Source: Cronobacter malonaticus LMG 23826 (GTDB taxonomy: Bacteria > Pseudomonadota > Gammaproteobacteria > Enterobacterales > Enterobacteriaceae). Taken from it: a stretch of DNA of 64,000 bases. The notes beneath the pieces were generated by a model, which was not told where the DNA came from, ran no database searches, and saw only the letters and a program-made list of their open reading frames with translations. Within the stretch, counting starts at the first letter, position 1. Each line of letters starts with the position of its first letter. Made by a program: the position numbers and the translations under genes. This document shows positions 1-9,136 of the stretch, in pieces. Where the stretch lies: NCBI RefSeq assembly GCF_001277215.2, contig NZ_CP013940.1, forward strand, positions 3,472,001 to 3,536,000, read 5' to 3'.

Positions 1-504
1 CTGCAGGCGGAAACCTTCAGCGACGCGGATTTCGACTTCGCCCAGCAACACCTGCGGATGCTCTCCGGGCTTTACGGCGTGCTGCGCCCGCTCGATCTGA
101 TGCAGCCGTACCGTCTGGAGATGGGCACGCGGCTCGCTACCCCAAAAGGCAAAGATCTTTACAGCTTCTGGGGCGAGACGATCACCCAAAAACTCAACGA
201 GGCGATCGCCGCCCAGGGCGATAACGTGGTGGTGAATCTGGCGTCAGATGAATATTTCAGAGCAGTGAAGCCTGCGAAACTGAACGCGGAAATCATCAAG
301 CCGGTGTTCCTCGATGAGAAGAACGGCAAGTTTAAAGTCATCAGCTTCTACGCCAAAAAAGCGCGCGGCCTGATGAGCCGTTACATCATTGAACATCGCC
401 TGACGAAGCCGGAACAGCTTACGGCGTTCGACAGCGAAGGTTACTTCTTTGATGAAGCGTCCTCCGCGGGCAACGAACTGGTGTTTAAGCGCCACGAGCA
501 ATAA
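1..504 (+). CDS. yaaA: Peroxide stress protein YaaA, 5'-truncated by window edge
   Basis: The reading frame is open from base 1 and ends at the TAA at 502-504, so only about the last 167 residues of a protein of roughly 257 are present. The visible part carries the family blocks [23 protein letters not shown] and NLASDEYF, and the C-terminal region [19 protein letters not shown]. In E. coli, YaaA lowers free iron and limits oxidative DNA damage during peroxide stress. It converges on thrC, as in E. coli, and a bidirectional hairpin terminator separates them. The real start lies outside the window. Confidence 0.95.
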   Translation: MQAETFSDADFDFAQQHLRMLSGLYGVLRPLDLMQPYRLEMGTRLATPKGKDLYSFWGETITQKLNEAIAAQGDNVVVNLASDEYFRAVKPAKLNAEIIKPVFLDEKNGKFKVISFYAKKARGLMSRYIIEHRLTKPEQLTAFDSEGYFFDEASSAGNELVFKRHEQ

Positions 505-534
505 AAAAACCGCCTGCGAAACAGGCGGCTTTTC
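503..534. terminator. Bidirectional intrinsic terminator between yaaA and thrC
   Basis: A seven-base-pair stem CCGCCTG/CAGGCGG with a CGAAA loop lies at 510-528. A runs before it and TTTT follows it, so it can stop transcription arriving from either convergent gene. Confidence 0.85.
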
Positions 535-555
535 CCTTCATTCAGTCTGCGCCGC

Positions 556-1845
556 TTACGGCGCTTTGCTCATCATCAGTTCACGCAGCGCGGCGAAATC
601 CGCTGGCAGCGAATGCGACAGCAGCGGCAGATCGACGCGCTCGGCAAGCTCAGACGGAAGCTCCAGCGTTTCGCCAAGCACGGCTTCCACGCTCTCTTTG
701 AATTTCGCCGGGTGCGCGGTGCCGAGGAACAGCCCGTACTCGCCAGGGCGCAGTTGATCGCGCAGCGCGCGGTACGCCACCGCCGCGTGCGGCTCAGACA
801 GATACCCCAGCTCGCGCAGTTCGCGCATGGTCGCCTTCGTGGTTTCATCGTCGATGGTCGCCACACCCAGTTCGTTAAGACGCCAGATTTTACGGCGGAA
901 GAGTTCTTCCACGCGCGGCCAGTTGTTCGGCTGTGACACATCCATGGCGTTCGAGAGCGTCGCGACCGTCGCATTCGGCAGCCACTCGCCGTGTTGCAGG
1001 AAACGCGGCACGGTGTCGTTGGCGTTGGTGGCGGCGATAAAGCGCTTCACCGGCAGCCCGGCGGATTTCGCGAGCAGCCCGGCGGTGAGATCGCCGAAGT
1101 TGCCGCTCGGCACCGATACCACCAGCTGGTTGCGGGCTTCCTGCGGCAGTTGCGCGACAGCCTCAAAGTAGTAGCAGATCTGCGCCAGCAGGCGACTGAT
1201 GTTAATGGAGTTAGCGGAGTTCAGGCCGAGTTTCGCTTTCAGCTCTTCGTCATCAAACGCCTGTTTCACCAGCGCCTGGCAGGCGTCGAAATCGCCGTCG
1301 ATAGCGACCGTTTCAATATTGCCGCCAAGCGTGCAGAACAGTTTTTCCTGCAGCGGGCTGATTTTGCCGCGTGGATAGAGGATAACCACCTGCACGTTTT
1401 TCAGGCCGTAAAACGCGTGGGCCACCGCCGCCCCCGTGTCGCCGGACGTTGCGGTCAGAATGGTCACCGGTTTATCGCCGCTGATTTGCGTCAGCATCTG
1501 CGCCATAAAACGGCCGCCGAAATCTTTGAACGCCAGCGTCGGGCCGTGGAACAGCTCCAGACAGCCGATATCTTCCGTTACCTGGCTTACCGGTGCCGGG
1601 AAGGTGAACGCCTTTTCCACGCGCTGACGCAGCGTGTCCGCCGGGATTTCATCGCCAATATAAGCGGAGAGAATTTTGCTGCTGCGGGAGACAAAATCCA
1701 TTTCCAGCATTTCATCGATCTCAGTCAGACTGAATTCCGGCAAATCGTGCGGGAAAAACAGCCCCTGATTTTTACCCAGTCCCTGCGTGACGGCCTGCGC
1801 AAAGCTGACCTGCTCGTTATGATCTTTCAGATTATAAAGTTTCAT
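556..1845 (-). CDS. thrC: Threonine synthase
   Basis: ThrC converts O-phosphohomoserine to threonine with pyridoxal phosphate, the last step of the pathway. The 429-residue length is normal for the short enterobacterial form. The PLP-binding lysine sits in TLAFKDFGGRF at about residue 107, and the phosphate-binding SGNFGD block is near residue 245. It is the last gene of the thrLABC operon, starting three bases after the thrB stop, and shares the attenuator far upstream. The start MKLYNLKDHNEQVSF matches the family. Confidence 0.98.
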   Translation of the reverse strand: MKLYNLKDHNEQVSFAQAVTQGLGKNQGLFFPHDLPEFSLTEIDEMLEMDFVSRSSKILSAYIGDEIPADTLRQRVEKAFTFPAPVSQVTEDIGCLELFHGPTLAFKDFGGRFMAQMLTQISGDKPVTILTATSGDTGAAVAHAFYGLKNVQVVILYPRGKISPLQEKLFCTLGGNIETVAIDGDFDACQALVKQAFDDEELKAKLGLNSANSINISRLLAQICYYFEAVAQLPQEARNQLVVSVPSGNFGDLTAGLLAKSAGLPVKRFIAATNANDTVPRFLQHGEWLPNATVATLSNAMDVSQPNNWPRVEELFRRKIWRLNELGVATIDDETTKATMRELRELGYLSEPHAAVAYRALRDQLRPGEYGLFLGTAHPAKFKESVEAVLGETLELPSELAERVDLPLLSHSLPADFAALRELMMSKAP

Positions 1846-1848
1846 GCG

Positions 1849-2778
1849 TTATCCCAGTACTCGTGCGCCAGCCGTGTCGAGACGGCAAATATGTACAAAG
1901 CCTTCCTGATTTTGCAGATAGTGCTGCTTCAGCCACTCTGCCACCCGCTGCGCGGTGTCGGTTTTATCGCAGACCGCGAACAGCGTTGGGCCGGAGCCGG
2001 AGATCCCGCAGGCGAGCGCCCCGGTCTCCAGCGCCGCCTGGCGCGCCTCGCTAAAGCCCGGCAGCAGTTTTGTGCGGTAAGGCTCGGCGATGACGTCACG
2101 CATCAGTTTAGCGGCAAGCTGCGGCTGGCGCGTATGGCAGGCGTGAATAAAGCCCGCCAGATAACGCCCGTGGCTGATGCAATCCTGACGGCGATACTGC
2201 GCCGGTAAAATCGCCCGCGCCTCGGCGGTGGAGACTTTAATGCCCGGATATGCCATTACCCACAGCCACTCGTCAAAACACGGCACCGGCTGGCTGATAA
2301 TGTTGTTTTCTTCCAGCATCAGCTGCAGCCCGCCCAGAAAACAGGGCGCGACATTATCGTAATGAATGCTGCCGGAGATGCGTCCTTCCAGCTCGCCCAT
2401 CAGCGTCAGCAGGCGGTCGTCGCTAAGCGGCTTACCGCAAAATTCGTTCATCGCCATCAGGCCCGCGACCACGGAGCAGGCGCTGGAGCCAAGCCCGGAG
2501 CCTATCGGCATATTCTTCTCAAGCGTCATGGCGACCGGCACGGTTTTGCCGATCTCCTGACAAAAACGCTCCCAGCACTGCCAGGCGATATTTTCGCGCG
2601 GCTCGGCGGGCAGCTTGCTGACAAAGCGCCCGGTGTTGGTCAGCGAAAATTCCGCCGCCGCTTCCACCGTTACGCAGTCGCCCAACAGCTCGCCATTTAC
2701 CGGCGACACCGCCGCGCCTAATACGTCAAACCCCACGCTGACGTTGCCAATGGAGGCCGGGGCATACACTTTAACCAT
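1849..2778 (-). CDS. thrB: Homoserine kinase
   Basis: ThrB phosphorylates homoserine with ATP to give O-phosphohomoserine. The protein has 309 residues, as in E. coli. The GHMP-kinase glycine-rich loop [12 protein letters not shown] is at residues 91-102, and the C-terminal GHMP motif is in [16 protein letters not shown]. The gene starts immediately after the thrA stop, with one base between them, and stops just before thrC, so translation of the three cistrons is probably coupled. Confidence 0.98.
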   Translation of the reverse strand: MVKVYAPASIGNVSVGFDVLGAAVSPVNGELLGDCVTVEAAAEFSLTNTGRFVSKLPAEPRENIAWQCWERFCQEIGKTVPVAMTLEKNMPIGSGLGSSACSVVAGLMAMNEFCGKPLSDDRLLTLMGELEGRISGSIHYDNVAPCFLGGLQLMLEENNIISQPVPCFDEWLWVMAYPGIKVSTAEARAILPAQYRRQDCISHGRYLAGFIHACHTRQPQLAAKLMRDVIAEPYRTKLLPGFSEARQAALETGALACGISGSGPTLFAVCDKTDTAQRVAEWLKQHYLQNQEGFVHICRLDTAGARVLG

Positions 2779-2779
2779 C

Positions 2780-5242
2780 TTAAACTCCTAACTTCCATGA
2801 CAGGGTGCGCAGCAGATCGGCGAACACGCCCGCCGCCGTGACATCATTCCCGGCGCCGTAACCGCGCAGCACCAGCGGCAGCGGCTGATAGTAACGGCTG
2901 TAGAACGCCAGCGCGTTCTCGCCGTTTTTCACTTTATAGAGCGGATCGTTGCCGTCAACGGCGGCGATCTTCACGCGGCAGACGCCATCTTCTTCAATGG
3001 TGCCGATATAACGCAGCACTTTGCCTTCATCGCGGGCCTGCGCCACGCGGGCGGCGAACTCGTCGTCCAGTTGCGGCAGACGCGCCATAAAGCTTTCGGT
3101 ATCGCCGCTGTCATCAAAGCTTTCCGGCAGCACCGGCTCAATAACGATATCGCTAAGCTCAAGATGGCGGCCTGTTTCGCGCGCCAGGATCAGCAGTTTA
3201 CGCGCCACATCCATGCCGGAGAGATCGTCGCGCGGGTCCGGCTCGGTATAGCCCATTTTGCGCGCCATCGTGGTTGCTTCAGAAAGGCTCATGCCCTCAT
3301 CCAGCTTACCGAAGATAAAAGAGAGCGAACCGGAGAGAATACCCGCGAAGCGTTGCAGCTCATCGCCCGCATTCAACAGGTTTTGCAGGTTTTCGATAAC
3401 CGGCAGCCCCGCGCCAACGTTGGTGTCGTAGAGGAATTTACGGCGCGACGCGGCGGCGGCGTGGCGCAACTGGTGGTAGTACGCCATCGACGAGGTGTTG
3501 GCCTTTTTATTCGGCGTCACGACGTGAAAGCCTTCACGCAGGAAGTCGGCATATTGATCTGCCACCGCCTGGTTAGACGTACAGTCGACAATCACCGGGT
3601 TCAGCAGGTGATACTCTTTCACCAGACGGATCAGGCGGCCAAGATTGAACGGCTCGTTGGCTTCTTCCAGCGCCGCGCGCCAGTTCTCAAGATCGAGACC
3701 GTGAACGTTGGTCAGCAAGGCGCGGGAATTCGCAACACCGCAGACGCGCAGATCGATATGCTTCTGCTTGAGCCACGCCTGCTGGCGCTTAAGCTGCTCC
3801 AGCAGCGCGCCGCCAACACCGCCGACGCCTATCACAAACACTTCAATCACCTGATCGGTGTTAAACAACATCTGGTGCGTGACGCGCACGCCGGTGGTGG
3901 CGTCATCATTACTCACCACCACAGAGATAGAGCGCTCTGACGAGCCTTGTGCGATCGCCACGATGTTAATGTTGGCGCGGGCAAGCGCCGCGAAGAATTT
4001 GGCGGAGATGCCGCGCAGCGTGCGCATGCCGTCGCCCACCACCGAGATAATCGCCAGGCGCTCCATAATAGAAAGCGGCTCCAGCAGCCCTTCTTTCAGT
4101 TCCAGATAGAATTCATCTTCCATTGCCCGCTGCGCGCGGGCGCAGTCGCTTTGCGGCACGCAGAAGCTGATGCTGTATTCTGACGACGACTGGGTGATCA
4201 GCACCACCGAGATCCCGGCGCGGGACATAGTCGCGAATACGCGCGCTGCCATCCCCACCATGCCTTTCATGCCGGGGCCGGAGACGTTAAACATCGCCAT
4301 ATTGTTCAGGTTGCTGATGCCTTTCACCGGCAGGCCGTCTTCATCGCTGGACGCGCCAATCAGCGTGCCTGGCGCCTGCGGATTACCGGTATTTTTAATC
4401 AGACAAGGGATCTGGAACTGGGCGATGGGGGTGATGGTGCGGGGGTGAAGAACTTTAGCGCCGAAGTAGGAAAGCTCCATGGCTTCCTGATAGGACATCG
4501 ACTTCAGGAGCCTCGCGTCCGGAACCTGGCGCGGGTCGCAGGTGTAAACGCCGTCGACGTCGGTCCAGATCTCGCAACAGTCGGCGCGCAGGCACGCCGC
4601 CAGCACCGCGGCGGAGTAGTCAGAGCCGTTACGCCCGAGCACGACCAGTTCACCTTTATCGTTCCCGGCGGTGAAACCGGCCATCAGGATCATGTGATCC
4701 GCCGGAATTTTGCTGGCCGCGATGCGGCGAGTGGATTCGGCGATATCGACCGTGGATTCAAGGTAATGGCCGACCGCGAGCAGTTTTTCTACCGGGTCGA
4801 TGATCGTGACTTTATGGCCACGCGCTTCCAGCAGCGCCGACATAATAGCGATCGACAATTTTTCGCCGCGGCAAATCAGCGCCGCGTTGATGCTGTCCGG
4901 GCACTGGCCGAGCAGGCTGATGCCGTGCAGCACATGTTTAATCTGGGCGAACTCCTGATCCACCAGCGCTTTCATCTGCGCGTACGGAAATCCAGGCTGG
5001 GCGTCGCTGAGGCCTTTCAGCAGTTCGGCAAAAATACGTTCGGCATCGCTGATATTCGGCAGGGCATCCTGACCACTGATGGTCTTTTCAATCATTGCCA
5101 CCAGGTGGTTGGTGATTTTTGCGGGGGCAGAAAGAACGGTCGCTACCTGCCCCTGCCTGGCATTGCTCTCCAGAATGTCGGCGACACGCATAAAGCGCTC
5201 TGCGTTCGCGACCGATGTACCGCCGAATTTCAACACTCGCAT
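2780..5242 (-). CDS. thrA: Bifunctional aspartokinase I / homoserine dehydrogenase I
   Basis: ThrA catalyses the first and third steps from aspartate to threonine. Residues 1 to about 460 are the aspartokinase with its ACT regulatory repeats (N-terminal KFGGTSVA at 5-12). Residues from about 465 to 820 are the homoserine dehydrogenase, starting with the nucleotide-binding stretch [17 protein letters not shown]. The 820-residue length matches the E. coli enzyme. The ATG is preceded by a GGGG ribosome site. The gene follows the thrL leader and attenuator, so expression should respond to charged tRNA-Thr and tRNA-Ile. Feedback inhibition by threonine is a family property. Confidence 0.98.
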   Translation of the reverse strand: MRVLKFGGTSVANAERFMRVADILESNARQGQVATVLSAPAKITNHLVAMIEKTISGQDALPNISDAERIFAELLKGLSDAQPGFPYAQMKALVDQEFAQIKHVLHGISLLGQCPDSINAALICRGEKLSIAIMSALLEARGHKVTIIDPVEKLLAVGHYLESTVDIAESTRRIAASKIPADHMILMAGFTAGNDKGELVVLGRNGSDYSAAVLAACLRADCCEIWTDVDGVYTCDPRQVPDARLLKSMSYQEAMELSYFGAKVLHPRTITPIAQFQIPCLIKNTGNPQAPGTLIGASSDEDGLPVKGISNLNNMAMFNVSGPGMKGMVGMAARVFATMSRAGISVVLITQSSSEYSISFCVPQSDCARAQRAMEDEFYLELKEGLLEPLSIMERLAIISVVGDGMRTLRGISAKFFAALARANINIVAIAQGSSERSISVVVSNDDATTGVRVTHQMLFNTDQVIEVFVIGVGGVGGALLEQLKRQQAWLKQKHIDLRVCGVANSRALLTNVHGLDLENWRAALEEANEPFNLGRLIRLVKEYHLLNPVIVDCTSNQAVADQYADFLREGFHVVTPNKKANTSSMAYYHQLRHAAAASRRKFLYDTNVGAGLPVIENLQNLLNAGDELQRFAGILSGSLSFIFGKLDEGMSLSEATTMARKMGYTEPDPRDDLSGMDVARKLLILARETGRHLELSDIVIEPVLPESFDDSGDTESFMARLPQLDDEFAARVAQARDEGKVLRYIGTIEEDGVCRVKIAAVDGNDPLYKVKNGENALAFYSRYYQPLPLVLRGYGAGNDVTAAGVFADLLRTLSWKLGV

Positions 5243-5268
5243 TGTTGTTACCCCTTGATTTTATGCCG

Positions 5269-5299
5269 AAAAAAAAGCCCGCACTGTTCAGGTGCGGGC
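5269..5299 (-). terminator. thr operon attenuator hairpin
   Basis: On the minus strand an eight-base-pair stem, GCCCGCAC/GTGCGGGC with a seven-base loop, occupies 5277-5299. Eight U residues follow (A run at 5269-5276 on the plus strand). It lies between thrL and thrA, the position of the classical attenuator. Confidence 0.93.
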
Positions 5300-5323
5300 T
5301 TTTTTCAGTTTTTCCTGTACGCG

Positions 5324-5392
5324 TCAGCCCGCCCCGTTACCTGTGGTAATGGTGGTGGTAGTAATAATGGTAGTCAGGCTGATGCGAATCAT
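5324..5392 (-). CDS. thrL: thr operon leader peptide
   Basis: This 22-residue peptide reads MIRISLTTIITTTTITTGNGAG. It has eight threonine codons and five isoleucine codons, so ribosome stalling can report on charged tRNA-Thr and tRNA-Ile. It ends about 25 bases before the attenuator stem. In E. coli the peptide begins MKRISTT; here the second residue is isoleucine. The frame is too short for normal gene calling but position and composition are diagnostic. Confidence 0.95.
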   Translation of the reverse strand: MIRISLTTIITTTTITTGNGAG

Positions 5393-5427
5393 GGATGTTG
5401 TGTGCTCTGTACTTTTCTGTTTTCTGT

Positions 5428-5469
5428 CCTGTATCTCTATTGGTTAAAGTAATCGTCAGGTTAAGTCAA
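5428..5469 (-). promoter_or_regulatory. Likely thr operon promoter
   Basis: The minus strand upstream of thrL reads TTGACTTAA (5461-5469), then CTTTAACCAATAGAG. This resembles the thr promoter region of E. coli as I recall it, although the -10 hexamer is weak. Exact elements are inferred. Confidence 0.5.
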
Positions 5470-5603
5470 CGAATATTTCATTTACGCACCGGCCGAAACT
5501 TTCCCCACGGATACCGATAAAAGCCGCTCTCACGGCCCGAAAAACCGGCGAATACCCTGTTGATTTAGCATTTAATGCTATTCAGTGGAGACATATCAGC
5601 ATT

Positions 5604-6290
5604 TCAGCCCGCCACTTTTTTTTCAATATCATGCAGCAAACGATGCAGCATTGCGGTGTCGCGCTGCTCAAGCAGCCCCAGACGCTGTTGTAACCAGTCG
5701 GCCATTTTAAGGTCGTCTGCCACTCCGAGCGTTGCCAGCAAGGCATCAATACGCAGACGTAACGCTTTCAGTTGCTGCTCATCGGCGGCGGGCGCGACGG
5801 CAGGCGTGTTTTGCATCAGCGACGTTAGCTGATAGCAGTACACCATCACCGCCTGGCCCAGATTCAGCGACGGGTAATCCGCCACCATCGGTACGCCGGT
5901 CAGCACATCGGCGAGCGCCAGCTCGTCGTTGGTAAGCCCCGAATCTTCGCGCCCGAAAACCAGCGCCGTCACCGGCAGCCAGGCCGCTTTCTCTTCAAGC
6001 AGCGGCAATAACTGTTGCGGCGTCGCGTAGTAGTGAAATTTGGCGCGGCTGCGCGCCGTGGTAGCGACGGTAAAATCCACGTCTTCAAGCGCAGCGGCAA
6101 GCGTGTCGTAGTGCTTTGTATTATCAAGAATATCGCCCGCGCCGTGGGCGACGCGACGCGCCGCCGGGTCGAGATGCGCTGTGCTTTCCACAATACGCAG
6201 TTCGGTAAATCCCATGGTTTTCATGGCGCGCGCGGCGGCACCGACGTTTTCAGGTCTGGCGGGAGACACCAGAATAATTGGCAAACGCAT
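5604..6290 (-). CDS. yjtD: SPOUT-family tRNA/rRNA methyltransferase YjtD (LasT-like)
   Basis: The protein has 228 residues and the trefoil-knot SpoU/TrmH methyltransferase signature: an N-terminal LVSPARPENVGAAARAM block, a middle VFGREDSGL block and a C-terminal PSLNLGQAVMVYCYQL knot segment. It belongs to the same family as TrmJ, which 2'-O-methylates tRNA, but the substrate of YjtD is not settled. It sits between arcA/yjjY and thrL as in E. coli. The C terminus (about 165-228) is predicted to be helical. Confidence 0.9.
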   Translation of the reverse strand: MRLPIILVSPARPENVGAAARAMKTMGFTELRIVESTAHLDPAARRVAHGAGDILDNTKHYDTLAAALEDVDFTVATTARSRAKFHYYATPQQLLPLLEEKAAWLPVTALVFGREDSGLTNDELALADVLTGVPMVADYPSLNLGQAVMVYCYQLTSLMQNTPAVAPAADEQQLKALRLRIDALLATLGVADDLKMADWLQQRLGLLEQRDTAMLHRLLHDIEKKVAG

Positions 6291-6629
6291 AAGGCTCTTA
6301 GTGATCCTGTTGTGGAGGTAAATATCAGCGCGCTAATTAATACGCGTCGCGAATTTACATTTTATATACAATTTCGTTCTGCAAAGGACGGCAAAAAAGA
6401 TAAAAAATAGTTATGAATAATTAGAAATAAAACCGTTTAATGATGCCTTTAAATCCCGCTTATGAGGCTGTTTAGTATCAAAAAAAGCCATATAAATTCC
6501 GCTTGCTTATCGGATTCACCTTGTTTATTAATTAGGATATGAAATTATCCTCATTGTTATTCAAATGTAACCAAAGTTAGTTCTTCGCTGCGACGATCTC
6601 ATCAAACTGTTAACGTGCTACAATTGAAC
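6291..6629. other. AT-rich intergenic region between yjtD and the arcA leader
   Basis: No open frame with a ribosome site is visible here. The stretch is clearly richer in A and T than its neighbours and probably holds the yjtD promoter and upstream arcA promoters. A TACAAT hexamer at 6619-6624 could be a -10 element. Confidence 0.5.
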
Positions 6630-6643
6630 TTGATATATGTCAA
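6630..6643 (+). promoter_or_regulatory. FNR-box-like site upstream of arcA
   Basis: TTGATATATGTCAA matches the FNR consensus TTGAT-N4-ATCAA at nine of ten specified positions. FNR is known to stimulate arcA in E. coli. The site lies about 280 bases before the arcA start, inside its long leader/promoter region. Confidence 0.6.
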
Positions 6644-6676
6644 CGAAGAGTAGTTTTATTGGGTGTTGGTATCGTA

Positions 6677-6826
6677 TCATCCTGTTATGTTGCTGTTAAA
6701 ATGGTTAGGATGACTGCCGTTTTTGACACCGTCGGGTCCAGAGGGAAAAGTACCCACGACCGAGCTAATGATGTTGTTGACGTTGATGGAAAGTGCATCA
6801 AGAACGCAATTACGTACTTTAGTCAT
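6677..6826 (-). CDS. yjjY: YjjY-like small protein, C-terminal frame differs from E. coli
   Basis: The minus strand encodes 49 residues beginning MTKVRNCVLDALSINVNN, the same start as E. coli YjjY (46 residues, from memory). From about residue 29 the two proteins diverge. The DNA after this point still resembles E. coli, but in a different frame, as if one base had been gained near 6737-6745. The frame then runs through to a TGA at 6677-6679. The function of YjjY is unknown, and its sequence lies within the arcA leader on the opposite strand. It may be a real variant protein, or a frame that only appears conserved because the leader DNA is. Confidence 0.5.
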   Translation of the reverse strand: MTKVRNCVLDALSINVNNIISSVVGTFPSGPDGVKNGSHPNHFNSNITG

Positions 6827-6923
6827 GTTAGGCCGGGCATGTTAATTTATGGCATGCATAAGGCAGGTCAGGGACTTTTGTACTTCCTGTTTCGATTTAG
6901 TTGGCAATTTTTAGGTAGCAAAC

Positions 6924-7640
6924 ATGCAGACCCCGCACATTCTTATCGTTGAAGACGAGTTGGTTACACGCAACACGTTAAAAAGTATTTTCGAAGCAGA
7001 AGGCTATGATGTGTCTGAAGCCACCGATGGCGCCGAGATGCACCAGATCCTGTCTGATAATGATATCAACCTGGTTATCATGGATATCAACCTGCCGGGT
7101 AAAAACGGCCTGTTGCTGGCACGTGAACTGCGCGAGCAGGCAAATGTCGCACTGATGTTCCTGACCGGCCGTGATAACGAGGTGGATAAAATCTTAGGCC
7201 TTGAAATTGGCGCCGACGATTATATCACTAAGCCGTTCAACCCCCGTGAACTGACTATTCGCGCCCGCAACCTGCTCTCCCGCACCATGAATCTCGGTAC
7301 GGTGAGCGAAGAGCGCCGCAGCGTGGAAAGCTACAAGTTCAACGGCTGGGAGCTTGATATCAATAGCCGTTCGCTGATTAGCCCTAACGGCGAGCAGTAT
7401 AAACTGCCGCGCAGCGAATTTCGCGCGATGCTGCATTTCTGCGAAAACCCGGGCAAGATCCAGACCCGTGCGGAACTGCTGAAGAAAATGACCGGTCGCG
7501 AGCTTAAACCGCATGACCGTACTGTTGACGTGACCATCCGTCGCATCCGTAAACATTTCGAGTCCACGCCGGACACCCCGGAAATCATCGCCACCATTCA
7601 TGGCGAAGGTTACCGTTTCTGCGGCGATCTGCAGGAATAA
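6924..7640 (+). CDS. arcA: Aerobic respiration control response regulator ArcA
   Basis: ArcA is the OmpR/PhoB-type regulator that, with the kinase ArcB, represses aerobic respiration genes when oxygen is low. It has 238 residues. The receiver domain has acidic residues VEDE at 9-12, the phosphoacceptor Asp54 in VIMDINLPG and the conserved Lys in [10 protein letters not shown]. The winged-helix domain occupies about 130-238. The sequence is nearly identical to E. coli ArcA. The ATG at 6924 follows a long, conserved leader. Confidence 0.99.
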   Translation: MQTPHILIVEDELVTRNTLKSIFEAEGYDVSEATDGAEMHQILSDNDINLVIMDINLPGKNGLLLARELREQANVALMFLTGRDNEVDKILGLEIGADDYITKPFNPRELTIRARNLLSRTMNLGTVSEERRSVESYKFNGWELDINSRSLISPNGEQYKLPRSEFRAMLHFCENPGKIQTRAELLKKMTGRELKPHDRTVDVTIRRIRKHFESTPDTPEIIATIHGEGYRFCGDLQE

Positions 7641-7658
7641 GGCGTTTCGGCGCAACGC

Positions 7659-7687
7659 AAAAAGGGCGGAATTTCCGCCCTTTTTTA
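7659..7687. terminator. arcA/creD bidirectional terminator
   Basis: The stem GGGCGGA/TCCGCCC (7664-7680, loop ATT) is flanked by five A before and six T after. It lies between the convergent arcA and creD. Confidence 0.9.
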
Positions 7688-7698
7688 TTGCCCGCGTT

Positions 7699-9057
7699 TT
7701 ACTTCCAGAGCCGGAACCGCTCTTCCTGCGGCGCAGACGTCAGGCGCTGATAGCGCGGCTTCGCGGGAGTCAGCGCATACCAGTCGATATGACGCGTCAG
7801 CAGCATCACCGCCGTCAGCGCGACGAACAGCAGCCCACTACCGAGCAACAGCGCGAAATCCTGCGAGCGCAGCAGTTGCCAGAGCACGCCATCAAGCGCC
7901 AGCAGACCGCCTGCGAACATCAGGCTGCGCCGCCACCCTTTCAGCACCGCCTGAAGATAGAGCGCGTTTAGTCCGGCGCCCGCGAGACTCGCGGCAAGCC
8001 AGGCCAGGTTAAAGCCGATATGCTCGGAAAACGCCAGCAGCAGCAGGTAAAACATCACCAGCGACAGCCCCACCAGCAGATACTGCACCGGGTGCATCGT
8101 AATGCCGCAAAGCGTTTCACAGACGAAAAACGCCATGTAGGTGAGCGCTATCAGCAGTACGGCGTATTTCACCGCCCGGTCGGTTAGCTGATACTGATCC
8201 ACCGGCGTTGCCACCGTCACGCTAAACGCAGGCAAGTTGCGAAGCGTCACGCTCTGCGCGTCGTGAAATTCACTGTCGATATTGTTGGCATACCAGCTGC
8301 TGCGCCATTTTGCCGCAAAACCGCTGGCGGAAATCTCCCGCGTCGTCGGCAGGAAATTGCCGTAAAACCCCGGATGTGGCCAGTTGCTGATAAGCGACAG
8401 CTCGCTCTGGCGGCCCAGCGGCACGACGGAAAACGCGCCGGTGCCGTTCAGCTCCAGCGAAAAACTGACCGCGAGCGTCGGGGAGTTCAAAAGCGCAGCA
8501 GGTACGACGGCGTGTAGCCCCTGCCCGCCCTCTTCAAGAGCGGAACCTGGCTCCACCGACAGCGCCTGCCCGTTGATTTTCAGCGCGCCCACGTTACCGA
8601 TGCCGCGCGCATCGCCCACTGCCATCACCAGCCGCGCGTCGCCCAGATGGTACTGCGCACCGGGGTTCAGCGCCTGTTCAGGCAAGGTGAAGCGCGCTTC
8701 CAGCGAGATATCGCTGCGCCAGACTTGCCCTTCGTAGATGCCGATATACCGCGGCTCAACCGCCTGCTTTCCCGTGACCACCAGCGATTCCGGCAGCCAG
8801 TAACGGATAAAATTGCGCTCTTTGGTGACGTCTTTGCCCCCTTCCGTCACGGTGGTGATTTCCGTTACCGGAATGGCGATAAGCGGCCCGACCAGCTTTT
8901 GCGGCCCGCTGGTGCTCTGCTCAAGCGAGTGTGAGACATCGTCGCGGTAGTCGGCGCGCTCGTCGATAACCACGCTCAGAATACGCAGCGGAATTAACAA
9001 CAGCGCCATACAGCCCAGCAGCGCCAGCCCTTTTAACATCAGTGGTGATTTCAACAT
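7699..9057 (-). CDS. creD: Inner membrane protein CreD
   Basis: The 452-residue protein has one N-terminal membrane helix (about 8-28), a large periplasmic region (about 35-295) and a cluster of hydrophobic helices from about 298 to 425. This is the CreD/Cet layout. In E. coli it is the CreBC-regulated target that affects colicin E2 tolerance and, in some species, beta-lactam response; its biochemical role is unknown. It follows creC after a gap of about 80 bases that holds its own cre-tag, so it can be transcribed separately from creABC. Confidence 0.95.
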   Translation of the reverse strand: MLKSPLMLKGLALLGCMALLLIPLRILSVVIDERADYRDDVSHSLEQSTSGPQKLVGPLIAIPVTEITTVTEGGKDVTKERNFIRYWLPESLVVTGKQAVEPRYIGIYEGQVWRSDISLEARFTLPEQALNPGAQYHLGDARLVMAVGDARGIGNVGALKINGQALSVEPGSALEEGGQGLHAVVPAALLNSPTLAVSFSLELNGTGAFSVVPLGRQSELSLISNWPHPGFYGNFLPTTREISASGFAAKWRSSWYANNIDSEFHDAQSVTLRNLPAFSVTVATPVDQYQLTDRAVKYAVLLIALTYMAFFVCETLCGITMHPVQYLLVGLSLVMFYLLLLAFSEHIGFNLAWLAASLAGAGLNALYLQAVLKGWRRSLMFAGGLLALDGVLWQLLRSQDFALLLGSGLLFVALTAVMLLTRHIDWYALTPAKPRYQRLTSAPQEERFRLWK

Positions 9058-9119
9058 AAGCCTCTCCTCTTCGATGCTGCCGAAGATAGAGGGCTTATGT
9101 GGGGTGGAAATGAAGTTAT

Positions 9120-9135
9120 GTGAAGCGCCGGTGAA
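9120..9135 (-). promoter_or_regulatory. Exact cre-tag (CreB-binding direct repeat) before creD
   Basis: The minus strand reads TTCACCGGCGCTTCAC, which is TTCAC-N6-TTCAC without mismatch. This is the CreB recognition sequence described for the E. coli cre regulon. It lies about 62 bases upstream of the creD start codon, just after the creC stop. Confidence 0.88.
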
Positions 9136-9136
9136 G

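Noticed and set aside
6659..6952. 97-codon plus-strand frame overlapping the arcA start
   Set aside because: It lies in the arcA leader, reads out of frame into arcA, and the opposite strand carries yjjY.
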